Origin: Bacteroidetes bacterium HLUCCA01
GTDB lineage: Bacteria > Bacteroidota > Rhodothermia > Balneolales > HLUCCA01
Direction: 5' to 3'
Length of the DNA stretch: 64,000 nucleotides
NCBI GenBank assembly: GCA_001314545.1
Contig: LIHN01000001.1
Coordinates: 526,180 to 590,179 of the forward strand
The position numbers and the translations under genes are program-made. The notes under the pieces are model-generated. The model was not told where the DNA came from, ran no database searches, and was given only the letters and a program-made list of their open reading frames with translations. Positions 37,338 through 44,806 of this stretch are shown here, piece by piece (position 1 is the first letter of the stretch; each line of letters begins with the position of its first letter).

Positions 37338-38003
37338 ATGCTTACCTATCTGGCGGCTATCGATTATCAGAACCTTGATAATCCACTGTTTCTCAAGTCT
37401 TTTGCCGAAGCAGCCAAACAAGTGAAAATTAAAAGGGCGGTCATCGTGCATGCAGACAGCGATTACACCGAGCGACTCATTCAAACCGGAATGATGCGCG
37501 AGGATGCCGTTAAGCGCAGTATGCAGGATTTAAATCACCGTTTGGTGAGTTTTTTCGCCGACTTCGGACTGGCCTGTATCGGTATTAACGGATTTCAGCG
37601 GGGCACAGTGCGTCTGTCGTCTGAGGGCGAACTTGCCGTTGACAAGGCGTTCATGCAGCGACTGCCCGAGGGTACGGTTACCGTGCTTTCTGCCCTGGTA
37701 AAGGGGCCAGACGGAGAACCTGTTGCCGTCAGACTCAGTGAGCTGCTCCACGCCGTCCGCCAGCAGTTGAATGCGGAGCAAACCTGCATATTTACCCTGG
37801 ATGCCGCTGACCAAATCATCACAAAAAGCCACAATAACCCCGAAATTGAGCTCACATTCTCACAAATAATGGGTTCTTCTTTGTCAGATAAGATTCCCTC
37901 CGAATTCATTGATCATCCAGTGGAATCAACTCTGTGCAAACCATTAATTAACAACAGCTTAAATAAATTCTCCAGCCTCGCCAAAATCATAAACAATGCT
38001 TGA
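37338..38003 (+). CDS. Unrecognised protein, possible degenerate amino-acid-kinase fold
   Basis: A 221-residue protein I cannot name with confidence. The order of segments resembles acetylglutamate kinase: a strand-helix start (TYLAAIDYQNLDNPLFLKSF), RAVIVHADSDYTERLIQTGM where kinases have VHGGGP, and then NHRLVSFFADFGLACIGINGFQ. VTVLSALVKGPDGEPVAVRL and a CIFTLDAADQII strand come next. The glycine-rich phosphate motifs are missing, so ATP use is doubtful. It starts 7 bp after the deaminase gene and ends the operon; a terminator-like hairpin follows. The kinase resemblance is a by-eye inference. Confidence 0.55.
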   Translation: MLTYLAAIDYQNLDNPLFLKSFAEAAKQVKIKRAVIVHADSDYTERLIQTGMMREDAVKRSMQDLNHRLVSFFADFGLACIGINGFQRGTVRLSSEGELAVDKAFMQRLPEGTVTVLSALVKGPDGEPVAVRLSELLHAVRQQLNAEQTCIFTLDAADQIITKSHNNPEIELTFSQIMGSSLSDKIPSEFIDHPVESTLCKPLINNSLNKFSSLAKIINNA

Positions 38004-38024
38004 CATCAGGGGTATCTGAGAGGT

Positions 38025-38061
38025 AAAACCGGCGTTAAAACCCAAAAAAATCGGTTTTTTT
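38025..38061 (+). terminator. Probable rho-independent terminator after the operon
   Basis: AAAACCG (38025-38031) pairs with CGGTTTT (38052-38058) across a 20-base loop, and the T-run continues to 38061. It lies 21 bp after the last gene of the 30.2-38.0 kb operon and before the histone promoter. The long loop weakens the call. Confidence 0.4.
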
Positions 38062-38083
38062 CATTAAATTTTGACTCAGACGC

Positions 38084-38112
38084 TTGACTGAGGCGAACTC
38101 TTTAGGTAGTTT
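38084..38112 (+). promoter_or_regulatory. Candidate promoter of the histone-like gene
   Basis: TTGACT (38084-38089) is separated by exactly 17 bases from TAGTTT (38107-38112), a fair sigma-70-like pair. Transcription would begin near 38119, leaving a leader of about 58 bases that contains the Shine-Dalgarno-like GGAG at 38167-38170. TTGACTCAG and TTGACTGAG also form a direct repeat at 38071 and 38084. Confidence 0.4.
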
Positions 38113-38176
38113 CTTGCTGGTGCGCAACCTATTGCGTTCTCTCTTGTACCTTAACAATCAAATAACGGAGTTTAAT

Positions 38177-38350
38177 ATGAGTCGATTTGCAGAAGTTAAA
38201 AGTCTTGTTGATTCACTGGAAGGTGATATGGACAAATTCTACAACAAAGGCAACAAAACTGCTGGTACCCGCGCCCGCAAGACCCTGCAGGATCTGAAAA
38301 AAATTGCACAAGAAATCCGCGTTGAAATTCAGGAAAAGAAAAACGACTGA
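38177..38350 (+). CDS. Histone H1-like (Hc1-type) DNA-binding protein
   Basis: A 57-residue lysine-rich helical protein of the histone H1-like family found in Bacteroidota-type and chlamydial genomes; members coat and compact DNA. The sequence runs MSRFAEVKSLVDSLEGDMD, KFYNKGNKTAGTRARK and then LQDLKKIAQEIRVEIQEKKND, matching the short Bacteroidota form without the long AKK tail. I start at the ATG at 38177, not the upstream frame at 38084. GGAG (38167-38170) lies 6 bases before this ATG, one of the few convincing Shine-Dalgarno sites in the window and consistent with high expression. A hairpin with flanking A and T runs follows. Confidence 0.85.
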   Translation: MSRFAEVKSLVDSLEGDMDKFYNKGNKTAGTRARKTLQDLKKIAQEIRVEIQEKKND

Positions 38351-38379
38351 TACGCCTTTCGTCTTGTCGTAGCAACTAT

Positions 38380-38409
38380 AAAAAAAGCCACCATGAAGTG
38401 GCTTTTTTT
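38380..38409. terminator. Bidirectional rho-independent terminator (histone / M42 peptidase)
   Basis: A7-GCCAC-CATGAA-GTGGC-T7 forms a symmetric hairpin flanked by A and T tracts, so it can stop transcription from both sides. It lies 29 bp after the histone-like gene and, on the other strand, beyond the M42 peptidase stop. A second, imperfect copy lies in the adjacent tandem repeat with a 12-T run. Confidence 0.85.
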
Positions 38410-38553
38410 ATGCCGGTCAGTTCAGCAAATTAAACTGCTGGTCGGAGTTGAGTGACAGCACGAAGGCTACCATGAAGTGGCTTTTTTTTTTTTATGCCGG
38501 TCAGTTCAGCAAATTAAACCGCTGGTCGGAGTTGAGTGACAGCACGAAGGCCA
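38391..38553. repeat. Tandem duplication of terminator arm plus peptidase 3' end
   Basis: Copy A (38391-38469, 79 bp) and copy B (38470-38553, 84 bp) are head-to-tail and nearly identical. They differ by T7 versus T12, ACTGC versus ACCGC, and GGCTA versus GGCCA. Copy B contains the real 3' end of the M42 peptidase gene (last residues and TGA at 38501-38503). Copy A carries a decoy version of the same 3' end, with the stop at 38417-38419 and one Arg-to-Gln change. Each copy carries the GAAGTGGC hairpin arm. Confidence 0.9.
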
Positions 38554-39580
38554 CCATCAGGTGAGAAAGTCTGAATATGTCACTCAGTGAGGCGGTTTCT
38601 ACCGGAGAATGCATATATCGCAAGGGCAGGCTGGTCAGTGCACTGGGTATCCCCTGACGGGTAAAAAAGATACTGTCTGTGTCGGTACCGGTGCGTACAC
38701 TGCTGGCCTCATGCTGGATCGTAATGTCGTTTTTATGGGCCACATCCACCAGCTGTCGTACCACCAGCGGATGAGAAGACGAGCCGTGTGTTACCGCCGG
38801 TCCACCTCCCAGCAGAACCCGGCCATGTTCCTTTTGATTTATTCCCGGGGTATCTGTGGCATGGGTTACATCGGTCACCAGCGCCACATCCGGCATAAGC
38901 CTGTAGCTCATCATGCGTGCTCCAAACCCTCCGATTTCCTCCTGGACCGCATTCAATGCCAGAACATTCACCTTCAGTTCCTGCCTGCGGGCTGCAAGCT
39001 GCGCAAACGCCCGGGCAATGATAAATCCACCGATACGGTTGTCCAGCGCCCTGCCGGCAATCAGATCGTCTGACAGGTACTCAAAATCATCACAGTAGGT
39101 AATGGGATCCCCCACGGTCACCATCGCCCCGGCCTCTTCCCGGTCGGATGCACCGATATCTACAAATAAGTCCTTCCAGCCGGCCGCTTTCGTATTTTCC
39201 CGATCCTGCAGGTGGATGGCAGTATGTCCGATGATTCCGGTAACCAGACCGTTTGCGGTATGGATGAACACTTTACGGGCACGGGCTATGGTGGGATCAC
39301 TGCCGCCGATACGTTGGATCCACAGGAACCCCTGCTCATCAATATGCTGTACCACCATACCGATTTCGTCACAATGCGCCTCCAGCATCACGGTAATGGC
39401 CTCCTCGCTGACCTGCAGTCCCGCGGCGGCAGACCCATAGGCATCGGTCACGGTGTGATCGGCCAGTTCCTTCATGTATTGAAGCCAGACGTGCTGTCCT
39501 GCCTGCTCATATCCTGTAGGACTGGGTGTGATGAGTAATTTTTCCAGAAATTGATGCTCGTCAGGGGTAAGTTTATCCAT
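38501..39580 (-). CDS. M42 family metallopeptidase (FrvX-like aminopeptidase)
   Basis: Di-zinc aminopeptidase of the M42/TET family, forming large cytosolic shells that trim peptides. The 359 residues carry the metal and catalytic residues: H69 and D71 in LEAHCDEIG, D in GRALDNRIGG (about 182), the EE pair in NAVQEEIGGFGA (about 214), D in VTDVTHATD (about 237) and H in RYMHSPVE (about 325). THGSSSHP and TGTDTDSIFFTRQGIP are also typical. Its last 17 codons lie in copy B of the tandem duplication, so a second copy of the tail follows the stop. The exact peptide preference cannot be told. Confidence 0.92.
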   Translation of the reverse strand: MDKLTPDEHQFLEKLLITPSPTGYEQAGQHVWLQYMKELADHTVTDAYGSAAAGLQVSEEAITVMLEAHCDEIGMVVQHIDEQGFLWIQRIGGSDPTIARARKVFIHTANGLVTGIIGHTAIHLQDRENTKAAGWKDLFVDIGASDREEAGAMVTVGDPITYCDDFEYLSDDLIAGRALDNRIGGFIIARAFAQLAARRQELKVNVLALNAVQEEIGGFGARMMSYRLMPDVALVTDVTHATDTPGINQKEHGRVLLGGGPAVTHGSSSHPLVVRQLVDVAHKNDITIQHEASSVRTGTDTDSIFFTRQGIPSALTSLPLRYMHSPVETASLSDIFRLSHLMVAFVLSLNSDQRFNLLN

Positions 39581-39684
39581 GAATCGCGGGTATTAAATGC
39601 GGGGTTGTTTGCAGGTTAAATAGTACTAAGCTTACCTCATAATAGCCAAAGAAAACTGTATATTGGCTGTTCAGCGAGGAAAAC

Positions 39685-40941
39685 ATGGATAAACGCACCC
39701 ACTATAAAATATTTACGGATCCCATACACGGTTTTATCACCGTACCCAAGGGCCTGGTTCTCAAGCTGGTGGACCACGCCTATGTACAAAGACTTCGCCG
39801 GATCCGGCAGCTCGGTCTGGGCTATCTGGTTTTCCCCGGGTCCGAGCATTCCCGCTTTTCCCATGCTATCGGGGCGCTGGGCCTTATGCAACGGGCCGTC
39901 AACAGCCTTCGCGAGAAAGACACTACCATCACCCGCGCTGAGCACGAAGCCGTACTGATTGGCATACTGCTGCACGATATTGGACACGGCCCGTTCTCAC
40001 ACACCCTTGAACGGACCATTATCCGTGATTTCCACCATGAAATGATGACCCTGGCACTGATGCGCAGGCTTAATGAGGAGTTTGACGGCGCCCTGAGCAT
40101 GGCGATTGATATTTTTACGGGCCAGTACCCCAAATCCTTTCTGCATCAGCTCATCTCCTCTCAGCTGGACATGGACCGGCTGGACTACCTCAAACGAGAC
40201 AGCATCTACACCGGGGTAAATGAGGGCACCGTCGGCACCGACCGAATCATTAAAACCATGCGTGTTTTTCAGGGGAATGTGGTTATTGAAAGCAAAGGTA
40301 TCTACGCAGTTGAAAATTACATAACCGCCCGACGACTCATGTACATGCAGGTGTATCAGCATAAAACTGTTCTGAGCGCCGACAAACTGCTGGAAGCCAT
40401 TTTCAAAAGGGTCAGGGACCTGCTGGGCGAGGGTATGAACCTCTTTACAGCATCACCCGCGCTGGAATTTTTCCTGAAAAAACAACCTACCGCAAAAAAA
40501 GGACTTACCGCAAGTGTCATCGCTTCCTACCTGGAAATTGATGATAACGACGTACTGCTTTCCATTAAATACTGGCAGAAATCCCGCGACAAAATTCTGG
40601 CTGATCTGTGTCACAGGTTTCTTAACCGCCGTTTTTTCCGCACTACCTTCTCCAAAAAACCAGCAACACCGGCTGCCCGCGATGAACTCACGGAAAAAAC
40701 CCGGGAAGTCCTGAAAAAAAACGGGTTACCGCATAGCGAACGCGATGCAGGCTACTATCTGTTCTTCGACGAACTCATCAACGAGGCCTACCGCTATAAA
40801 AGCGAGGGAATATGGATCCTGCAAGACCCATCCACCGCTGTTGAGTTTTCCCGCGCCAGCGAGACCGGCAATATCAGTGCACTCACAAAAGCCGTTGTCA
40901 AACCCTACAGCGTTCATCTGAAAGAGCTGGACATGGGATGA
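39685..40941 (+). CDS. HD-domain phosphohydrolase (COG1078, SAMHD1/dGTPase-like)
   Basis: A 418-residue protein of the HD family related to dNTP triphosphohydrolases. The start FTDPIHGFITV is diagnostic. R57 and H60 in EHSRFSHAIG, the H97-D98 pair in LLHDIGHGPFSH, and the QLDMDRLDYLKRDS block (160-173) supply the metal-binding H...HD...D set. The family cleaves dNTPs or related nucleotides; substrate is not certain. The ATG is at 39685. The stop overlaps the next gene by 4 bases (ATGA), tying it to the FecR-like gene, an unusual partner. Confidence 0.9.
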   Translation: MDKRTHYKIFTDPIHGFITVPKGLVLKLVDHAYVQRLRRIRQLGLGYLVFPGSEHSRFSHAIGALGLMQRAVNSLREKDTTITRAEHEAVLIGILLHDIGHGPFSHTLERTIIRDFHHEMMTLALMRRLNEEFDGALSMAIDIFTGQYPKSFLHQLISSQLDMDRLDYLKRDSIYTGVNEGTVGTDRIIKTMRVFQGNVVIESKGIYAVENYITARRLMYMQVYQHKTVLSADKLLEAIFKRVRDLLGEGMNLFTASPALEFFLKKQPTAKKGLTASVIASYLEIDDNDVLLSIKYWQKSRDKILADLCHRFLNRRFFRTTFSKKPATPAARDELTEKTREVLKKNGLPHSERDAGYYLFFDELINEAYRYKSEGIWILQDPSTAVEFSRASETGNISALTKAVVKPYSVHLKELDMG

Positions 40942-42176
40942 AACAGGTTGAATACCCCATAGTTCAGATCCTCACAGTCCTCTCTGTGGTGCTGATTGGG
41001 TGGATCATCTACTCCCCCAATCGTTTCTTTACCGAACTACAGGCCGATACCGTTACCGTGCACGCAGTTACCGGCGAAATTGTCCGTGAAAACGGTCAGC
41101 CCGTGCTGCCGGGTCAACCCGTTGAAATCGGTCAGGTACTTACCTCCACGGGAAGTAGTCACGAACTTATACTACAGCTGTCAGAGCGCTCCTTCATGCA
41201 CCTGTACGGCGAATTTCAGCTGGGGTATACCCGGTTGGAGGGATATCGTCTTCCCGTATTCAGTCTGAGTTATGGATGGATCAATGTGAAACGCCATCTC
41301 AACGATTTGCGCGTTGCTGCCGTTCTGCAAACGCCACAGGGTACCGCAGACCTCACGTCAAACCAGTCAGCCCGATTCAGACACCCCTACATTGAACTCT
41401 TCGGGCTGGTAACGCGTGAATCCGTTTCAATGGCCGTTCCCAACGGTCCCGTTACCTGGGAAGAAGAAGCAGGGGCTATCCAAATCCTGTCCGGACAGGT
41501 CTTCCGCAAAGACCACGCACGAAGCACAGTGCAACTGCTGGACACCCCACCTGCCCCGGCCATTGGAAGTCCGGAAGTTGAAGATTTTAATTTTTTACCC
41601 GGCGAGCTGGTCCGTGGTTTTACCATGACCTGGCGTGCCGACTCCCTCACACAGAGCTACCTGGTTCGCATTGAGGAACAATCAACAGCCATACCCGTGC
41701 TGCAACAGAGCGTGGAGAATACCGCATTCAGTGTAAGCGGTCTGGGCGAGGGTGAATTCATGCTGCGCGTTGGCAGCGTTACACAAAATTTCGGCGTAAG
41801 CCGCTGGTCAGACGCCCTGCCTTTCACCGTCAGCGGCCGAAGCGATGAGGATATCCGCTGTACCGACGCTGCTTTTCAGGCCGGATTGGTTACCTCAGGA
41901 AGTCACCGCTTTATGCGGGGTTGTATTCCCCCGGGTGATGCCGTCCATGCTGGCGTCTATGCCAAAGCCGATGTCTGGTACCTCCAGTCTGCGCCGAGCG
42001 GAATAGGCGCTGTTCCCGAACAGGACGGTTACTGGGAGGTAGTGGTGAGTGAAGCCTCAGAATACTATGTTATCGTGATGCCAGACACCTTGCTCTTTGA
42101 GCCGGTTATCCGGGAACTTCAAACCACCGGGGCAGTTTATCATACCCCTGTAACCCAAAGCAACCCAACGCCATGA
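40938..42176 (+). CDS. FecR-like domain protein, membrane anchored
   Basis: A 412-residue protein with one N-terminal membrane segment (about 8-26) and a FecR-like all-beta domain (about 35-175). In that domain HAVTGEIVRENGQPVLPG, IGQVLTSTGSSHELILQL and VLQTPQGTADLTSNQSARF show the typical layout. A second beta-rich part (about 205-305) looks fibronectin-like (YLVRIEEQ, FMLRVGSV, SRWSDALPFTV). In other bacteria FecR domains sense signals in the periplasm, but many stand-alone copies have no known role. It overlaps both neighbours by 4 bases, so HD, FecR-like and TPR/barrel genes are one operon. Confidence 0.75.
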   Translation: MKQVEYPIVQILTVLSVVLIGWIIYSPNRFFTELQADTVTVHAVTGEIVRENGQPVLPGQPVEIGQVLTSTGSSHELILQLSERSFMHLYGEFQLGYTRLEGYRLPVFSLSYGWINVKRHLNDLRVAAVLQTPQGTADLTSNQSARFRHPYIELFGLVTRESVSMAVPNGPVTWEEEAGAIQILSGQVFRKDHARSTVQLLDTPPAPAIGSPEVEDFNFLPGELVRGFTMTWRADSLTQSYLVRIEEQSTAIPVLQQSVENTAFSVSGLGEGEFMLRVGSVTQNFGVSRWSDALPFTVSGRSDEDIRCTDAAFQAGLVTSGSHRFMRGCIPPGDAVHAGVYAKADVWYLQSAPSGIGAVPEQDGYWEVVVSEASEYYVIVMPDTLLFEPVIRELQTTGAVYHTPVTQSNPTP

Positions 42177-43525
42177 GAATTGCTGTGTGCCTGTGCGTAC
42201 TTATCCTGTTTTCAGCTCCGGCGATGTTGCAATCACAACATACCGGCATCCCTTCACCTGAATACGCAGACTCCCTGTTCGAAGCCGGCCAGCACGATCA
42301 GGCCCTCATCGCCTATAATCGTCTGCTTGAAATTGAATCGGATAACTACCTTTATCTATTCCGTGCCGGACTGCTCCATGCATGGACCGGCAGGTACGTC
42401 CGCGCAGAGGAACTCCTGAGCGAACTCTTCGCTCAAAACCCCGCGGACCTGGATGTCGGAACAACACTGATTCGGGTTATCAGTTGGCAAAACCGGTTTG
42501 AAGAGGCCCTCAACATGACGGAAACCCTCCTGTCACAGTCGCCCTTTAATGAAAATCTCCGGGCTCTTCAGGTACAGCTTACCTTCTGGAACGGGCAGCC
42601 CGGCAAAGCAAACCGCATGGCCGATGCCCTGCTTCAGGATTTCCCAAACAACACCACCGCCACACAGGTCAAAGCATCCATTCGACAGTCGATGCAGCCG
42701 CTTTCCATAACTTCGTACGCCCGACCCTGGGATGTTGACAATACCCGGATTCACAGCCTTACGCAGTTTGTACAGTCCGGCATTAGGCCCGGGACCTTTT
42801 TGCACGTTCGTGCCGCGTATTCACTGGCTGAAAACACCTTTACTACACAGGATGCGCGGGTTTGGCAAACCAGTCTGGGTGTACGACAACAGCTGCAGGC
42901 CCACTGGTGGCTGCGCGCAGAGCTGGGCGTATCCGGCAACGATGAACAAACGCTTGGTTTCGCACCTGCAACCTCCGTACAGTTCATACGGGGTGAGGTG
43001 GCCGCAACCCTGGCGCTGGCACGCTACCCGATTACCGACACCCCCCTGCTGATCAGCCAGGCCCTGTATCTGACCGAATCCACATTGGTCGGGAACTATG
43101 CAACGGGTCCTCATGAAATAAACGGACGGATTATCACAGGATGGCTTTCTGATTCAAATCGCCGATTCCTGCTTTCCGGATCCTATGCCTGGCAAACCAG
43201 ATTGGGCAATATGACCTACACGCCGGGATTTGTGGGTGAGTACCGTTCGTTCAGCGCAGCGGGAGCCGGCTACTTTGCACCGGAATGGCAGTACTGGACG
43301 TCTGTCCGGCAGCAGGTTCGCTACGATGAAAATGCACCCTTTTTCGGTGAGCTTACCCTGGATACGGGTCTTCAGCAATTCAAACCCGTTCATCCCCGGC
43401 ATCATTACGTCCAGAATCATCATATCCGGATGCAGAGAACATGCCGCCTCAAACCCGTCAATGCCGTTATTCCTGGTAGTAACATCATATCCCTCCTTGA
43501 TGAGCTTATACTCAACCAGCTTTGA
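42173..43525 (+). CDS. TPR plus outer-membrane beta-barrel protein, 3' end lost at a junction
   Basis: A signal peptide (about 1-22) is followed by TPR-like repeats (about 28-170: ADSLFEAGQHDQALIAYNRL, LFRAGLLHAWTGRYVRAEEL) and a YaiO/PgaA-like beta-barrel region (about 175-403) of alternating aromatic strands ending LTLDTGLQQF. From about residue 404 the frame no longer encodes this protein. The last 48 codons are the exact antisense of a response-regulator gene (HHYVQNHHIRM mirrors HPDMMILDVMMP). I infer the original gene was longer and lost its end near 43360-43385. It may still be translated to the stop at 43525 but probably makes a defective barrel. Confidence 0.7.
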   Translation: MRIAVCLCVLILFSAPAMLQSQHTGIPSPEYADSLFEAGQHDQALIAYNRLLEIESDNYLYLFRAGLLHAWTGRYVRAEELLSELFAQNPADLDVGTTLIRVISWQNRFEEALNMTETLLSQSPFNENLRALQVQLTFWNGQPGKANRMADALLQDFPNNTTATQVKASIRQSMQPLSITSYARPWDVDNTRIHSLTQFVQSGIRPGTFLHVRAAYSLAENTFTTQDARVWQTSLGVRQQLQAHWWLRAELGVSGNDEQTLGFAPATSVQFIRGEVAATLALARYPITDTPLLISQALYLTESTLVGNYATGPHEINGRIITGWLSDSNRRFLLSGSYAWQTRLGNMTYTPGFVGEYRSFSAAGAGYFAPEWQYWTSVRQQVRYDENAPFFGELTLDTGLQQFKPVHPRHHYVQNHHIRMQRTCRLKPVNAVIPGSNIISLLDELILNQL

Positions 43526-43570
43526 TATACTTGGATTGTCCTCTACCAGTAAAATCTTCTGTTTTTCCAA
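43154..43570 (-). pseudogene. Response regulator receiver fragment, truncated at the same junction
   Basis: Only the first 68 codons (43570 down to about 43367) are a receiver domain: KILLVEDNPSISKLVEYKLI and LHPDMMILDVMMPGMNGFELLKT, with phospho-acceptor D54. The second half, which should contain the conserved Thr/Ser and Lys and any output domain, is missing; the frame runs on to 43154 through antisense of the beta-barrel gene. The start is TTG at 43570, with an in-frame stop 15 bases upstream. It would be the third gene after two hybrid kinases on this strand, 62 bp after the nearer one. Confidence 0.8.
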
Positions 43571-43632
43571 TTTGATAGAACCTTATTTTACAAAAAATAC
43601 ACGCGCAGGCAATAATACAAAAAATTAGCGAC

Positions 43633-44778
43633 TTACGTGTCTAACGGCAGCAAGATCATGAACGTACTGCCTTCCCCTTCACGGGAATTAACATCAATAA
43701 CGCCGCTGTGAACTTCAACATAACGTTTGACTATAGGCATACCCAGTCCGGTACCCACCTCCCCGTCCGTTCCGGGTCGCTGATGGTCTCCCATTTTGTC
43801 AAAGAGCCGAGGCAGCATGGTTTCAGGAATACCAATTCCGGTATCCTGGACCTGAATGAATGCAAAACCCGGGAAGTCGTCATTGAGCTCCGTTGAAATT
43901 GTAATGGCTCCCTGTGAGGGAGTGAATTTTATAGCATTCGAAATCAAATTGCCAAATACCTGCGAAATCTTGGATTTATCCAGCATGAGCGGGGGTACAT
44001 CCGGACTGTGATGCAGTTCAAAAGTCACATTTTTATTCTTGGCTGCCGGCGCATGAATGGTCATAACCTCGTTAATCAACGCTCCCAGATCTGTGTGAAC
44101 CCGGTTTAGTTTGATTGAGTTAGACTCGATGATGGCAATATCCAGCATATCATTGACCATGTGGAGCAGCCGTTTTGCAGAAACATCAACAAGTTCCAGC
44201 ATGGTTTCCAGCTCTTCGGGAGAATCAACCGGCTCACTGCGAAGCAGGTCTACAATCCCAATGATTCCACCGAGAGGATTGCGCATGTCATGGCTTAACA
44301 CACTGAGCACTTCATCCTTTTCGTTATTCAGTTTTTGCAGATGTTCCTGCTTTTCCTGAAGCTGGTGAATGTAGGCTTCTTTCTCATGCTGAAGCTCACG
44401 CAGCGACAGATGCAGCTCCATGCGGGCCAATACCTCCTGCTGCTGAAACGGTTTGGTTATGTAGTCTACCCCGCCAGACTCAAACGCCCTTAACTTAGAT
44501 TCAGTATCACTCAGAGCCGACAGAAAAATGACCGGGATTTCATTCCATCGTGGTACCGACTTAAGCTGCCGTGTGGTCTCGAAACCATCCATTTCGGGCA
44601 TCATGACATCCATGAGAATCAGGTCGGGTTCACGGCGCTCCAGCATTTTTAAGGCATCTTTACCATTAAATGCGGCCATAACCGAGTACCCTGCATCCCG
44701 CAGCATCTGCGACAAAACCTGCACATTCTGCTGCGTATCATCGACCACAAGAATAGACTTCTTTTCGGAACTTCCCAT
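43633..44778 (-). CDS. Receiver-histidine kinase hybrid
   Basis: A 381-residue cytosolic signalling protein with the order receiver, coiled coil, HisKA, HATPase. The receiver (about 8-125) has the DD pair in VVDDTQQN, phospho-acceptor D57 in LILMDVMMPEMDG and K109 in DYITKPF. A coiled coil (about 125-155) leads to H163 in VLSHDMRNPLGG. The ATPase shows FGNLISNAIKFTP, VQDTGIGIP and GTGLGMPIVKRY. There is no membrane segment, so its input is probably phosphorylation by an upstream kinase, likely the hybrid kinase 28 bp upstream. The ATG is at 44778. Confidence 0.93.
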   Translation of the reverse strand: MGSSEKKSILVVDDTQQNVQVLSQMLRDAGYSVMAAFNGKDALKMLERREPDLILMDVMMPEMDGFETTRQLKSVPRWNEIPVIFLSALSDTESKLRAFESGGVDYITKPFQQQEVLARMELHLSLRELQHEKEAYIHQLQEKQEHLQKLNNEKDEVLSVLSHDMRNPLGGIIGIVDLLRSEPVDSPEELETMLELVDVSAKRLLHMVNDMLDIAIIESNSIKLNRVHTDLGALINEVMTIHAPAAKNKNVTFELHHSPDVPPLMLDKSKISQVFGNLISNAIKFTPSQGAITISTELNDDFPGFAFIQVQDTGIGIPETMLPRLFDKMGDHQRPGTDGEVGTGLGMPIVKRYVEVHSGVIDVNSREGEGSTFMILLPLDT

Positions 44779-44806
44779 CCATCATATAGTTAAAATTGAT
44801 AACCTG

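Noticed and set aside
38482-38493. 12-T run as a separate strong terminator
   Set aside because: The paired arm in this copy is imperfect (GCTAC against GTGGC), so I treat it as part of the duplication; the run length may also be affected by sequencing error.
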